The position numbers were made by a program, and so were the translations under genes. This document shows positions 14,859 through 24,215 of a DNA stretch of 42,012 nucleotides, piece after piece. A model generated the notes under the pieces. The model searched no databases. It was given only the letters and a program-made list of their open reading frames with translations, and was not told the origin of the DNA. The stretch's first letter is position 1; each line of letters starts with the position of its first letter. Location: the NCBI GenBank assembly GCA_013003395.1, contig JABDJC010000018.1, positions 1 to 42,012 on the forward strand, read 5' to 3'. This DNA is from Acidimicrobiia bacterium (GTDB lineage Bacteria > Actinomycetota > Acidimicrobiia > Spongiisociales > UBA5794).

Positions 14859-16226
14859 TCAGACGACCATGGTCAGATCACTGACGCCGCGTGAGCCTTC
14901 TCCAGCGCTCACGTGGACGCGATAGGTGCCAGCCGCCAGCGTCGCGTTGCCGACAACCCAACCGTCGTCGGCTGCGGTCAGCGGCACGGCGAAAGAGGCG
15001 CCCGGTTCTTCGATGGGTTCCACGGTTGCCTGCAGTTGGTCCGGATTCATTCCGCTCCATGCCCGAAAGACCGCGCCCTCGCCCACGGCGTACATGTCGT
15101 CGAGATCCAGACTGATCGCGCCACCTGATTCTCGATACGCGTCCGCAGGGATCTCATCCGCAGTCAAGACGCCTTGCACATGGGCAAGCGAAGCGTCCGT
15201 GTTCTGCAATGACGAGTGCGGCGACGGTGAATGGGTGGCGCCGGCCAGATCGGTGAACTCGATGGGGACCGCAGACATCCTCGGCACTGTGCCGTCGCCA
15301 CCATCGTCGCGCCCGAGGATCGTTCTCTGCATGCGAACCCTCTCGCCGTCGAGCACCCCCGACTGCATCGTCGGTTGTGTGATTCCCACGATCGGGAAGG
15401 TGCGATAGGCGCCGTCGACTCCAGCACGTTGCGAGACTGCCGCCTCGATCGAGCGATGGAACGCCAGCGCCTCTTCGGCCCGAGTCCGGTCGAGGTTTGG
15501 AATGGCGTCGGTCTCCGCAGTTCGCACGAGGGTCCCGTCGCCTTCATCGAAACACGGGTATATCGGAAGCAGCTGATACACCGAGGTCAACGATCGGAGC
15601 ATGTTGCTGAGGTCCAGCGACAACGGTCCCATTCCCTTCTTGAAACCATTGGCGATGAAGTCGAGAGCGTTGAGCGACCCTCGGTACGGCGTGCCGAACG
15701 TGATCAGCGAACGCGTGTCCTTCCAACCGCCTTCGAGTTCGAGGAATGCTCGCGACACCAGCCCACCCATCGAGTGACCCATCAAGATCAACTTGGCGTC
15801 ATCGTTCCGGGAGTTGCGACGCCAGTCCTCGAGCCATCGAGCGCTCTCGCGACGGAGGCGACGACCGGCAACGCGATTGTCCCGTCGCCAGTCGTACGGG
15901 AATTCGAAGTAGTTCGCTCCGGGTTTCACGTCGTAAGTCTCTCTGACCGACTTTGTGATGGAGCCGTACCCGTCGATCTTCCACAAACCGGGAACGAGGT
16001 GAACGTCGGGTAGCAGCCTGGTCGGTTCAATCCCGTCTCCGAGGTCATCGACCGCAGGGTCATCCCCGCTGAGTTCGAGGTCCTTGATACTGCCGCCGAG
16101 GCTCACCAGCGCTCGTAGTGCCGCACCACCGCCAACAGACCACACTTCTTTGCCGTCCTTGGCCAGCGCCGATCCGAGTATGCCGGGGATGACGACAACT
16201 ATGTCTTTCATCGGCTTCTTCGTCAT
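14859..16226 (-). CDS. LCAT-type alpha/beta hydrolase (lipase/acyltransferase)
   Basis: A 455-residue enzyme of the lecithin:cholesterol acyltransferase-like group. The start ATG 16226 has an AGGGAGG site five bases away on the minus strand, better than the codon at 16250. The chain opens with VVVIPGILGSALAK, the oxyanion strand, and the nucleophile is Ser152 in GHSMGG. A likely acid is in GRDDGGDGTVP and a likely His in ATHSPSPHSSL. Residues about 385-455 form a separate beta-rich tail. No signal peptide is present, so it acts in the cytoplasm or leaves by another route. It is convergent with the CHAT gene, 13 bases apart. The substrate, phospholipid or other ester, is unknown. Confidence 0.83.
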   Translation of the reverse strand: MTKKPMKDIVVVIPGILGSALAKDGKEVWSVGGGAALRALVSLGGSIKDLELSGDDPAVDDLGDGIEPTRLLPDVHLVPGLWKIDGYGSITKSVRETYDVKPGANYFEFPYDWRRDNRVAGRRLRRESARWLEDWRRNSRNDDAKLILMGHSMGGLVSRAFLELEGGWKDTRSLITFGTPYRGSLNALDFIANGFKKGMGPLSLDLSNMLRSLTSVYQLLPIYPCFDEGDGTLVRTAETDAIPNLDRTRAEEALAFHRSIEAAVSQRAGVDGAYRTFPIVGITQPTMQSGVLDGERVRMQRTILGRDDGGDGTVPRMSAVPIEFTDLAGATHSPSPHSSLQNTDASLAHVQGVLTADEIPADAYRESGGAISLDLDDMYAVGEGAVFRAWSGMNPDQLQATVEPIEEPGASFAVPLTAADDGWVVGNATLAAGTYRVHVSAGEGSRGVSDLTMVV

Positions 16227-16320
16227 GACAGCCTCCCTGAGGTCGTTCACGCGACGCTACTCCCCTCGACACGAGCCGAGTGGATTCGATCCTCCAATTC
16301 AGTCGTAGCATGACGCATTC

Positions 16321-18141
16321 ATGATGGGCAACACACGCCGCAGGGCGACTTCAGCTACGAGAGGCGCCACCAGCGGCAAGATCGCCAAAGGTGATCTGCG
16401 GCAGATGCGACGGCTGATCGCATTCATCAAGCCATACCGTCGACAGATGATCTACGCCGTCATCGGCATCGTGATCGCCGCAGGTCTGGGACTCGTCTTT
16501 CCTCGCATTCTCGGCAATCTCGTCGACTCGGCGCTATCCCCTGCGACGCCTGGCGACACCACGGCGCTCGACAGGTTGGCGCTTCTGCTCATCGGGGTCT
16601 TTGCCGCTCAAGCTCTCTTCACGGCGATCCGCGTGTACTACTTGTCAGCTGTTGGTGAAGGCGTGGTTGCCGATCTGCGCACGGCGGTATATCGGCACCT
16701 GATGACATTGTCGGTGCGCTTCTTCGACTCTCGCAAGACCGGAGAGATCACGTCTCGGCTGACTTCCGATGTCTCTGTGGTGCAGGCAACAGTCTCCATC
16801 GCCGTCGCCCAGGCGATTTCGCAGGTCGTGACTCTGGTTGGCGGAGTGACGCTGATGTTCATCACGAGCATCACGCTGACGGCGTACGTCCTGTCGTTCG
16901 TACCCATCGCCATCATCACCGCCACATGGTTCGGTCGTCGCTTGCGTCGTATATCAACCGGTTTCCAAGACCTCGTGGCCGAAGCAAACGCAGCCGCCGA
17001 AGAGTCCATTTCGGCCGTGCGAGTGGTCAAATGGTTCTCGGCCGAAAAGTTCCAGGTGGCTCGGTACAGCGAAGCTGTTGGACGTTCGTATGCCATTGCA
17101 TTGAAGCGGGCGCGCATCCGGGCGTTCTTCACCCCGATCGTGACCTTCGTGGCATTTGCGACGCTGGCGGTGATCCTGTGGCTCGGTGGTCGCCAAGTCT
17201 TGGCCGGCGACCTGTCGGTGGGAGATCTCGTGTCGTTCCTGGTCTACACGCTGACGGTGGCGGGAGCGATTGGCACGTTCTCGGGACTCTACGGGCAGCT
17301 GCAAGAAGCCCTCGGGTCGACGCAACGCATTTTCGAGCTGCTTGACGAGAAGAACGACCTTCCGCAGGCGACGTCGCCGAAGAGGATGCCGCGGGTCTCC
17401 GGCCATGTCCGATTCAACGATGTGACCTTCCGCTACTCCGATCGCGACGTCGAAGTGCTGCGCCGCATCTCACTCGACGTGCGGCCAGGCGAAGTCACCG
17501 CCATCGTCGGTCCAAGCGGTGCGGGCAAGTCGACGATGGTGCAGATGCTGCCGCGGTTCTACGACCCGACCGGCGGCTTCGTCGAGATCGACGGCCACGA
17601 CATCCGAGAGGTCAACCTTGCCGATCTCCGCTCACACATGGCGGCTGTCCCCCAAGAAGTGCAACTCTTCTCTGGTACCATCACCGAAAACCTGCGGGTC
17701 GGCGACCCGAAGGCGAGCACCACCGACCTGGTCGACGCCGCAACGGCCGCCAACGCCCACGAATTCATCATCTCGTTTCCGGATGGCTACGAGACGCTTG
17801 TCGGCGAACGGGGCGTGAAGCTCTCCGGGGGTCAGCGCCAGCGGCTAGCCATCGCCAGAGCGCTTTTGAAGGATCCACGCATCCTCATTCTCGACGAGGC
17901 GACGAGTTCACTCGACAGCGAATCCGAGGCTTTGGTGCAAGAAGCACTCGATGCGCTGATGAAAGGTCGGACCACTTTCGTAATCGCTCACAGACTCAGC
18001 ACCGTTCGCAATGCGGATCGCATCATCGTGTTGGACGGCGGAGCGGTGGTCGAGGAGGGCACGCACGACGAGCTGATCGCCGCCAACGGGCTGTACGCGG
18101 ATCTGGCGTCTCGTCAGTTCACCGACGTCGAACAGCCCTGA
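16321..18141 (+). CDS. ABC transporter, fused permease and ATPase (MsbA/LmrA-like exporter)
   Basis: A 606-residue half-transporter that would act as a dimer. Residues about 42-320 contain six membrane spans of the type I exporter fold, including the conserved loops RFFDSRKTGEITSRLTSD and SAEKFQVARYSEAV. The ATPase domain follows, with Walker A GPSGAGKS at 397-404, the Q-loop in AAVPQEVQLFSGT, the signature LSGGQ at 501-505 and Walker B ILILDE at 521-526, then the switch His in FVIAHRLS. The N-terminal 20 residues are basic and Ser/Thr-rich. It is divergent from the hydrolase gene by 94 bases, so the two promoters share that gap. Its cargo is unknown; lipids and drugs are typical for the family. 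Confidence 0.92.
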   Translation: MMGNTRRRATSATRGATSGKIAKGDLRQMRRLIAFIKPYRRQMIYAVIGIVIAAGLGLVFPRILGNLVDSALSPATPGDTTALDRLALLLIGVFAAQALFTAIRVYYLSAVGEGVVADLRTAVYRHLMTLSVRFFDSRKTGEITSRLTSDVSVVQATVSIAVAQAISQVVTLVGGVTLMFITSITLTAYVLSFVPIAIITATWFGRRLRRISTGFQDLVAEANAAAEESISAVRVVKWFSAEKFQVARYSEAVGRSYAIALKRARIRAFFTPIVTFVAFATLAVILWLGGRQVLAGDLSVGDLVSFLVYTLTVAGAIGTFSGLYGQLQEALGSTQRIFELLDEKNDLPQATSPKRMPRVSGHVRFNDVTFRYSDRDVEVLRRISLDVRPGEVTAIVGPSGAGKSTMVQMLPRFYDPTGGFVEIDGHDIREVNLADLRSHMAAVPQEVQLFSGTITENLRVGDPKASTTDLVDAATAANAHEFIISFPDGYETLVGERGVKLSGGQRQRLAIARALLKDPRILILDEATSSLDSESEALVQEALDALMKGRTTFVIAHRLSTVRNADRIIVLDGGAVVEEGTHDELIAANGLYADLASRQFTDVEQP

Positions 18142-18148
18142 GTCGGCC

Positions 18149-18688
18149 TCACTGCACCGCGGGAAGCCCATCGATGCTGACATGGTTCTTCTCGGCCCAG
18201 TACGCCGTCAAGTCGTCGCCGGTCTTGTCAGCAGCCCACTCGATGAGCCGCGATCGATCTTCGACCAGTTCCATGAGCGGCACGCCGTAACCGCACGAAT
18301 CAGAAACACGGTCGACGTCGACGACAACAAAAGACCGGGTCGCCGTGAATTCCTCGAACGACTCTGCCATCTGAGCGAACTCATCGCCGCTGCGAATCAC
18401 TCGACCTGTGCCGTACACCCTCACGATCCGGGGCGGGCCAGAGAACGCACAGAACATGATCGTTATGCGCCCGTTCTCGTTGATGTGGGCGATCGTCTCG
18501 GCGCCGCTGCCGGTGAGATCCAAATAGGCGACGGTGTGGTCGTCGATGATCCGGAACGTGTCGAGCCCCTTGGGCGAGAGGTTCACATGACCGTCGGACG
18601 CCAGAGGCGCTGTCGCAACGAAGAACATCGATTGCTTCTCGATGAACTGACGGACGCCGCCGCTCACCGATTCATAGACCCGTCCCAT
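18149..18688 (-). CDS. Pyridoxamine 5'-phosphate oxidase-like flavin protein
   Basis: A 179-residue split-barrel protein of the PNPOx-like family. The start ATG 18688 has a strong GGAGGAGG site on the minus strand; the longer frame from 18877 is not credible because it lacks any site and runs into the neighbouring gene. Family marks are FFVATAPLASDGHVNLSPKG, the fold strand VAYLDLTGSGAETIAHI, and the flavin-contacting stretch GRITIMFCAFSGPPRIVRVYG. Such proteins bind FMN or F420, often to reduce or oxidise small molecules; the active substrate is unknown. It is convergent with the ABC exporter, seven bases apart. Confidence 0.84.
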   Translation of the reverse strand: MGRVYESVSGGVRQFIEKQSMFFVATAPLASDGHVNLSPKGLDTFRIIDDHTVAYLDLTGSGAETIAHINENGRITIMFCAFSGPPRIVRVYGTGRVIRSGDEFAQMAESFEEFTATRSFVVVDVDRVSDSCGYGVPLMELVEDRSRLIEWAADKTGDDLTAYWAEKNHVSIDGLPAVQ

Positions 18689-18737
18689 ATCTCCTCCTCC
18701 GACCAGCGAACAGTGCCGTCGGGGCAGCACCCAGGCG

Positions 18738-19916
18738 GTGATCGTAGACTCCGGCACCGTGCCAGAGAACTCCGACCCCGATCTCGAACTTGCGACGGCC
18801 ACCAAGGCCGTCCAGGCAGGGTTGCATCGAGACTCCATCACCGGGGCGGCGAACCCGGCGATCCAGCTCTCGACCACCTTTCATCGTGACGCCGACTACC
18901 AGCTCCCTGGCGACTTCAACTACGCCCGCACGAATCATCCGAACGCCGCAGCACTCGAGTCGGTAGCCGCGCAGCTCGATGGCGGAGAATCAGCATTGGC
19001 CTTCGCCAGCGGGATGGCGGCGATCTCCGCATTGTTCAACACGATTCCCGCTGGTGCCCACGCCATGGCTCCGCGAATCATGTACCACGGCGCACAAGAC
19101 CTCCTGATCAAGCTTTCGGAGACCAAAGGCTTCGCTCTCGATCTGTACGAGCACGATCGCGAGATCGAATCACTGATGAGGCCAGGACAGACCGACCTCG
19201 TGTGGGTCGAGACGCCCACCAATCCCATGTGGGACGTCATCGACATCGAATCGGCAGCGGTCGCGACTCGCGCCGGCGGAGCAACACTCGCCGTGGACTC
19301 GACCGTGGCGCCTCCACCAACGACACGACCGCTCGAGCTCGGGGCCGACATCGTGTTCCACTCCGCAACGAAGTACTACGGCGGCCACAGCGACGTCATC
19401 GGCGGCCTGTTGATCGCCAAACCGGACGAGCGGAGATGGCCCGGACTCATCGAGTCGCGGACACTCAACGGGTCGATTCTCGCCCCGTTCGACGCGTGGC
19501 TCGTCTTGCGCGGTCTTCGAACGTTGTTTGTTCGCTACGAACGGTCGTCGGCAAACGCGATGGCCGTCGCCAAGCACCTGACCGAACACCCTGCTGTCGC
19601 TCGAGTGCTGTATCCCGGCCTCGAATCTCACCCAGGACACGGAATCGCCTCACGCCAGATGACCGGAGGATATGGGGGCATGCTGTCGTTGCTGTTGGCT
19701 GGTGGTGAGCCTGCTGCGCGCCGCATGGCCTCACGTACCAAGGTGTTTGTTCCGGCAACGTCCCTGGGCGGAGTCGAGAGCCTCATCGAGCATCGAGTCG
19801 CGGCCGAAGGCCCCAACAGCATCGTTCCTCCTGACCTGGTTCGATTGTCCGTTGGCATCGAGGACGTGAACGATCTGATTGCGGATCTAGGTCGAGCGCT
19901 CGATCAGGACCGCTGA
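18738..19916 (+). CDS. Cys/Met metabolism PLP-dependent enzyme (cystathionine gamma-synthase/lyase-like)
   Basis: A 392-residue fold-type I PLP enzyme. The PLP lysine is Lys212 in FHSATKYYGGHSDV, preceded by the VETPTNPMW loop and an AVDST strand, all typical of MetB/MetC/CGL relatives. Starts at GTG 18738 or GTG 18759 are possible. Enzymes of this group build or cleave cystathionine or lyse methionine, and the sequence alone does not separate those activities; the substitution PPPTTRPL after the Asp strand is unusual and could alter specificity. It runs convergent with the FMN reductase, overlapping it by 13 bases. Confidence 0.86.
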   Translation: MIVDSGTVPENSDPDLELATATKAVQAGLHRDSITGAANPAIQLSTTFHRDADYQLPGDFNYARTNHPNAAALESVAAQLDGGESALAFASGMAAISALFNTIPAGAHAMAPRIMYHGAQDLLIKLSETKGFALDLYEHDREIESLMRPGQTDLVWVETPTNPMWDVIDIESAAVATRAGGATLAVDSTVAPPPTTRPLELGADIVFHSATKYYGGHSDVIGGLLIAKPDERRWPGLIESRTLNGSILAPFDAWLVLRGLRTLFVRYERSSANAMAVAKHLTEHPAVARVLYPGLESHPGHGIASRQMTGGYGGMLSLLLAGGEPAARRMASRTKVFVPATSLGGVESLIEHRVAAEGPNSIVPPDLVRLSVGIEDVNDLIADLGRALDQDR

Positions 19917-20443
19917 GCTTCGATCTGCAGCGCCACCAACAAGCGACTGATCTGGTCCACGGCGCGTTCGTCAACGAGCTCCGGTGTCTCATCGAACGCG
20001 TCGCCTGAGACTTGAACCGCCACCTGCGGTGTCGGGATGATCCGAAGGCGATTGTGGATCGCAATGTCGTGCAAGTGCAGCTGCGCTCTGATGGTCCCCG
20101 ACCGTCCCCCGGCGCCAACTATCGCAAGAGGCATGTCGTTGATGGGCGCGTCAGGAGGACGCGACATCCAGTCCCAAGCATTCTTGAGAACACCCGGGAT
20201 CGAGTAGTTGTATTCAGGCGTGGCAACGAGCAGAGCGTCGGCCGCCTGGACAGCCTGTCTCAACTCGACCACGGAGTGCGGGAAGCCGCTCTCTCGCTCC
20301 TCATCGCGGTTGTACAGCGGGATTCCGTGAAGGTCGACGATGTGCACATCCATGCCTGCGGGAGCTACGCGTTGCGCCGCTCGCAGCAGTGCCCGGTTGA
20401 ACGATCCGGCACGCAAACTCCCGTTGATCGCCAGTACCTTCAC
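19904..20443 (-). CDS. NADPH-dependent FMN reductase
   Basis: A 179-residue flavodoxin-like oxidoreductase. I use GTG 20443, which has an AGGGAG site about eight bases before it on the minus strand; ATG 20470 has none. The FMN phosphate loop is GSLRAGSFNRAL near residues 8-19, and the second motif TPEYNYSIPGVLKNAWDW is the hallmark of this family. These enzymes reduce flavins, quinones or azo compounds using NADPH in the cytoplasm. No partner monooxygenase lies next to it, though a P450 is 1.3 kb away. Confidence 0.88.
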   Translation of the reverse strand: MKVLAINGSLRAGSFNRALLRAAQRVAPAGMDVHIVDLHGIPLYNRDEERESGFPHSVVELRQAVQAADALLVATPEYNYSIPGVLKNAWDWMSRPPDAPINDMPLAIVGAGGRSGTIRAQLHLHDIAIHNRLRIIPTPQVAVQVSGDAFDETPELVDERAVDQISRLLVALQIEAQRS

Positions 20444-20560
20444 GTGACCACTCCCTGGATTGCGCCACATGAACTTAATAGGTGCCTGCGTCCTCTACCC
20501 TTCCCCATCGAGAAAGCTTGAACGCGGCCACTCCGGCCCGAAGACGACGGACGAAGGATC

Positions 20561-21145
20561 ATGGCGAAGACACCCGACCCGCTCAAGGGTCCAGCGAACA
20601 CGAACCCAACCGACTGGAGAAAGTGGCTTGTGCGCGGCGGCATCGCCGTTGGCGTCATCGTCATTGCCGTGTTCTTCGCAGGTACCGAAGGCGGACAGAA
20701 CGACGTGGCTCCCGAAGGCGTCACCGAGTTCCCCCTTGCAGAGATCGGACGAGAGCATGTCGATGGTGCCGTCGCCTACGACCTCATCCCGCCGCCCGGA
20801 GGAGACCACAACGCAGCGTGGCTCAACTGTGGCACGTACTCGACGCCCGTCGCTCCCGAAAACGCGGTCCATTCCTTGGAGCACGGTGCAGTGTGGGTGG
20901 CGTACAACCCAGACATTGGGCAGGACCAGATCGACGAGCTCGCCGGCCTCGGCAGCAACTCCGTCATCGTGAGTCCGGTGCCGGGACTCGACACGCCCAT
21001 CGCCGCTGCGGCGTGGGGGGCTCGCCAGACGTTCGACAACGCAGGCGATCCCGACATCCGCCAGTTCATCAGGTTCTATCAGTCGGCGCCGTACGCACCC
21101 GAGCCAGGCGCTGCGTGCGTCGGCGGAGTCGGCACGCCGGGCTGA
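20561..21145 (+). CDS. DUF3105 membrane-anchored protein
   Basis: A 194-residue protein: a short cytoplasmic start, one membrane span at about residues 26-42 (GIAVGVIVIAVFFAG), then an outside domain with the DUF3105 signature PPPGGDHNAAWLNCGTYSTP and AVHSLEHGAVWVAY. Conserved His and Cys residues in these motifs suggest a metal or redox site, but no function is established that I know of. The family is common in actinobacteria. It is convergent with the AlgH-type gene, with two bases between stops. Confidence 0.84.
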   Translation: MAKTPDPLKGPANTNPTDWRKWLVRGGIAVGVIVIAVFFAGTEGGQNDVAPEGVTEFPLAEIGREHVDGAVAYDLIPPPGGDHNAAWLNCGTYSTPVAPENAVHSLEHGAVWVAYNPDIGQDQIDELAGLGSNSVIVSPVPGLDTPIAAAAWGARQTFDNAGDPDIRQFIRFYQSAPYAPEPGAACVGGVGTPG

Positions 21146-21147
21146 GA

Positions 21148-21696
21148 TCAGTTGGAACCTGGATCGTCGGGAAAGTCGGCGTAGAACGCCAACGACGCCT
21201 CCTGTCGGCGTAACACGGTCCGCCAGAGATCGGCTGGATGTCGAGTGTTGAGATCTGCATCCGTCGCCTCGACGATGAACCAGGAGTCGAGGGCCAACTC
21301 CCATTCGAGCTGAGCGGTTTCCCACCCGGAGTATCCAGAGAAGAACCTGGCATCGGCCATGATGCCTTGCTCCGATGGCGGCCTGCTGAGATCAGCGATT
21401 GCGTACTCACCGACGACGCGCTCCAATGTGACATCGTCGGTGGCCACGAACCGGGCCAAGCAGATGCCGACCTCGGGCTGAACGGGTCCGCCGACGAACA
21501 CCACCGGCGGCTCACCTGCCACGGCACTCCAGTCTTCCAGTACATCGTCCACCGCGACCATCGATGGCCGGTTCAGCACGACTCCCAAGGTGCCGTCGGC
21601 GTTGTGTTCGACGATCAGCACAACGGTGCGGGCGAAGTTGGGATCCTCCATACCTGGTTGAGCGACTAGGAGCCGCCCTCTGTAGGACTCAGCCAT
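21148..21696 (-). CDS. YqgE/AlgH family protein (DUF179)
   Basis: A 182-residue protein of the widely conserved YqgE/AlgH family. The N-terminus RGRLLVAQPGMEDPNFARTV, the strand GTLGVVLNRPS and the FVGGPVQPEVG stretch are diagnostic, followed by YSGWETAQLEWEL near residue 125. Members are soluble alpha/beta proteins whose molecular role is not settled; AlgH has been linked to regulation of alginate in Pseudomonas, which does not transfer easily here. It is divergent from the P450 gene by 71 bases. Confidence 0.88.
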   Translation of the reverse strand: MAESYRGRLLVAQPGMEDPNFARTVVLIVEHNADGTLGVVLNRPSMVAVDDVLEDWSAVAGEPPVVFVGGPVQPEVGICLARFVATDDVTLERVVGEYAIADLSRPPSEQGIMADARFFSGYSGWETAQLEWELALDSWFIVEATDADLNTRHPADLWRTVLRRQEASLAFYADFPDDPGSN

Positions 21697-21767
21697 CAGG
21701 CAATTGTGCCAGAAGACCGTGCGAGTGCGTCATCGAATCGCGAGCACCGTTCCGGTACCTTGCCGCC

Positions 21768-22985
21768 ATGAGTTTCGACAGATCTCACTTCGGACTTCCT
21801 ACGATCTCGGGGGCGACGCGTCCAGGGACGTTGTATCGGGCGTGGACCGCCGTCCGCGAGACAGGCCCACTCGTGTACATGGAGGACTGGGGCATGGTCC
21901 TGACCGCGCGTCATGACATCGTGTCTGGTGTGCTGCGGGACGACCGATTCGGCCGTGACGGTACTGGTGTTGGCGCTCGCGATCCGCATGCAGAACTGAC
22001 GCCTGATTGGAATCGCTACGTGCGCGGATCGTTCATGGAACTCGATCCGCCCGCGCACAGCCGGGTTCGCCGCACCGTGAGCCAGGCGTTCTCCGTGAGG
22101 AGGATCAGTCGACTGGAACCAGGTCTGAGGGAGAAGGCGCGAACCGCTCTGGACGGCGCCACTGGAACGCTCGACCTCGTCAGCGGCTACGCGACGCCGA
22201 TCGCTCTTGGAGCAATATCCGAACTGCTCGACCTGCCGCAAGATTGCCACGAGAGCGTCGTCTCCTGGTCACACGACATCGTCCGCCTGTTCGAACCGTC
22301 GACGGGCACTGATGTAGCAGTCCAGGCGGAGAGGGCCACAGGTCAGTTTGCTGCTCTGGTCGAGGACCTCGTTCGTGCACGCCGTTCGAACCCCCGAGAC
22401 GATCTCCTCAGCGCGCTCGCAGCAGGCGGCGCAGCCGACCTCACCGACATAGAGATCATCGCCACCGTGATCCTGCTCTTGAACGCAGGGCACGAAGCCA
22501 CTGTCCATGCCATCACGAACGCCATTCGCCTCATCATCGAACACCCCGATGCCTTCGAGACGATCGAACGCCAGGTGGAGATGGAAGGCACGATCGATGA
22601 CCGAGCGATCGCCGAACTCTTGCGTTTCGAGCCGCCGTTGCAGCTCTTCCACCGCTGGACTCTGAGAGAAGTCGAGTTGGCAGGAACACCATTGCCTCCC
22701 GGCGTCAAAGTTGGCCTCGCGCTCGGCGGGGCAAACCGAGACCCGCGGCGGTTCGCCGATCCTGAAACCATCGACCTTCACCGATCTGACAATCCCCACC
22801 TGTCATTCGGCAGCGGCGTGCACAGATGCATTGGAGCCTCCCTTGCGAGTCTCGAACTTCGCATCGCAATCGAGGAGTTCGTGAGGGCCACGACCGCACG
22901 AGCGATCGAGTTGACTGATGCCGGCGCATGGATCGACAGCGTGGTGTTCCGCGGCCGGACGGGGCTTTCGGTCACCCTGCGGTGA
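21768..22985 (+). CDS. Cytochrome P450
   Basis: A 405-residue soluble bacterial P450. I use ATG 21768; the upstream frame to 21564 runs antisense through the AlgH gene. The I-helix oxygen-binding motif is AGHEAT at about 240-245, the ExxR motif is ELLR at 283-286, and the heme loop FGSGVHRCIG places the ligand at Cys354. The sequence MELDPPAHSRVRRTVSQAFS is the usual C-helix region. It needs a ferredoxin and reductase, none of which is encoded in the window. The substrate is unknown; oxidation of fatty acids, terpenes or natural products is typical. Its stop faces the glcF stop six bases away. Confidence 0.92.
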   Translation: MSFDRSHFGLPTISGATRPGTLYRAWTAVRETGPLVYMEDWGMVLTARHDIVSGVLRDDRFGRDGTGVGARDPHAELTPDWNRYVRGSFMELDPPAHSRVRRTVSQAFSVRRISRLEPGLREKARTALDGATGTLDLVSGYATPIALGAISELLDLPQDCHESVVSWSHDIVRLFEPSTGTDVAVQAERATGQFAALVEDLVRARRSNPRDDLLSALAAGGAADLTDIEIIATVILLLNAGHEATVHAITNAIRLIIEHPDAFETIERQVEMEGTIDDRAIAELLRFEPPLQLFHRWTLREVELAGTPLPPGVKVGLALGGANRDPRRFADPETIDLHRSDNPHLSFGSGVHRCIGASLASLELRIAIEEFVRATTARAIELTDAGAWIDSVVFRGRTGLSVTLR

Positions 22986-22991
22986 CGACGT

Positions 22992-24215
22992 TCAGACGAG
23001 ACCGACGGCTTCCGCATACAGCTCGACTGGATGAGCGACGCGGAATCCACTTCCGAGCGACGACCGGAGCTGCATCTCGCACCCCGGGTTCGCGGAGGCG
23101 ACGATTCGCGCTCCGGTGGCCATCACCTGGGCGGCCTTACGATCGCCGAGTTCCGAGGAGGTCTCTGGTCTGAGGACCGAATAGAGGCCCGCCGCACCGC
23201 AGCACATCCCGTTCGGATCGATCTCCAGCACCGTGTAGCCACCTGCTCTGAGCAGGTCGCGAGGCTCGGCAACGATCCGCTGGGCATGCCGGAGGTGACA
23301 CGGATCTTGGATGGCGACGCTCACGCCACGTTCCGCGAGCCGGGGAAGACGGCCGACGCTGATCGATTCCGCAACGAGTTCGGTGACGTCGCGAACCTTG
23401 CTCGAGAAGTCACGTCCACCGCTCGCCCAGTGTCCCAACTCCTTGAGGTGTGCTCCGCAACCTGCTGCGTCGCTCACGACGAGGTCGACGTCTCGAAACG
23501 CCTGGAGCGCTGTGCCGGCCAACGCCTTGGCTTCATCGACGGCACCATCGTGCGCCGCTAGGGCTCCACAACACGACTGCGACTCAGGGACTGACACGGC
23601 GTAACCGGCCGCCACCAACGTTGCGATTGTGGCCTTGTGCACTTCAGGGAACCACGAATCCATGACGCAGCCCGCGAGAAGCCCGACCGTCGCCACCGGG
23701 GTCCCCTTCGGACGATGGGTCTGGCCGATCACGGAAGTCGATCGCAGGCCCAACCGCCGCAAGCCGGCTATCGGCTTCTTCAGACGGCCAGGCAACCAAC
23801 GGTCGGCCTCGGCTAGCTGCCCGAGAGCAGCCAATCGAGTGATTCCGCGCACCGCGCCGCCCGATCCCAAGCCTCGTCGACCCAACAGCGACTGCCGCAG
23901 TGACGTCTTGGCACTGGGGAGCTGAGCCGCGATCTCGGCTCTCGCGCCCTCCATCGCTCTTCCAAACGGGACAAGCGATGGACACGCTGGCTCACAAGCT
24001 CGGCACTGCAGACAGAACGACATGATCTCGTGAAATGTGTCATCAACCTCTGCGATGCCGTCCGCAACTGCAGACATCGCTGTGAGACGGCCACGAGGAC
24101 TGGCTACCTCGTCTCCCGTGAGACGAAACGTCGGGCAGACCGGAAGGCACAGTCCGCACTGGATGCAGGCCGACAATTCCTCAGGTTTCGGCGCCTCTGG
24201 AGTCACCCACCCCAT
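22992..24215 (-). CDS. glcF: Glycolate oxidase iron-sulfur subunit GlcF
   Basis: A 407-residue subunit starting at ATG 24215, whose first base is shared with the glcE stop codon. Two [4Fe-4S] ferredoxin motifs stand at about residues 17-27 (CIQCGLCLPVC) and 68-78 (CLQCRACEPAC). Two CCG domains follow, with CCGALAAHDG and NGMCCGAAGLY. It passes electrons from GlcD/GlcE to the membrane quinone pool during oxidation of glycolate to glyoxylate. It is the last gene of the operon glcD-glcE-glcF. Some relatives act on D-lactate or other hydroxy acids, so the substrate call depends on the three-subunit arrangement. Confidence 0.9.
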   Translation of the reverse strand: MGWVTPEAPKPEELSACIQCGLCLPVCPTFRLTGDEVASPRGRLTAMSAVADGIAEVDDTFHEIMSFCLQCRACEPACPSLVPFGRAMEGARAEIAAQLPSAKTSLRQSLLGRRGLGSGGAVRGITRLAALGQLAEADRWLPGRLKKPIAGLRRLGLRSTSVIGQTHRPKGTPVATVGLLAGCVMDSWFPEVHKATIATLVAAGYAVSVPESQSCCGALAAHDGAVDEAKALAGTALQAFRDVDLVVSDAAGCGAHLKELGHWASGGRDFSSKVRDVTELVAESISVGRLPRLAERGVSVAIQDPCHLRHAQRIVAEPRDLLRAGGYTVLEIDPNGMCCGAAGLYSVLRPETSSELGDRKAAQVMATGARIVASANPGCEMQLRSSLGSGFRVAHPVELYAEAVGLV

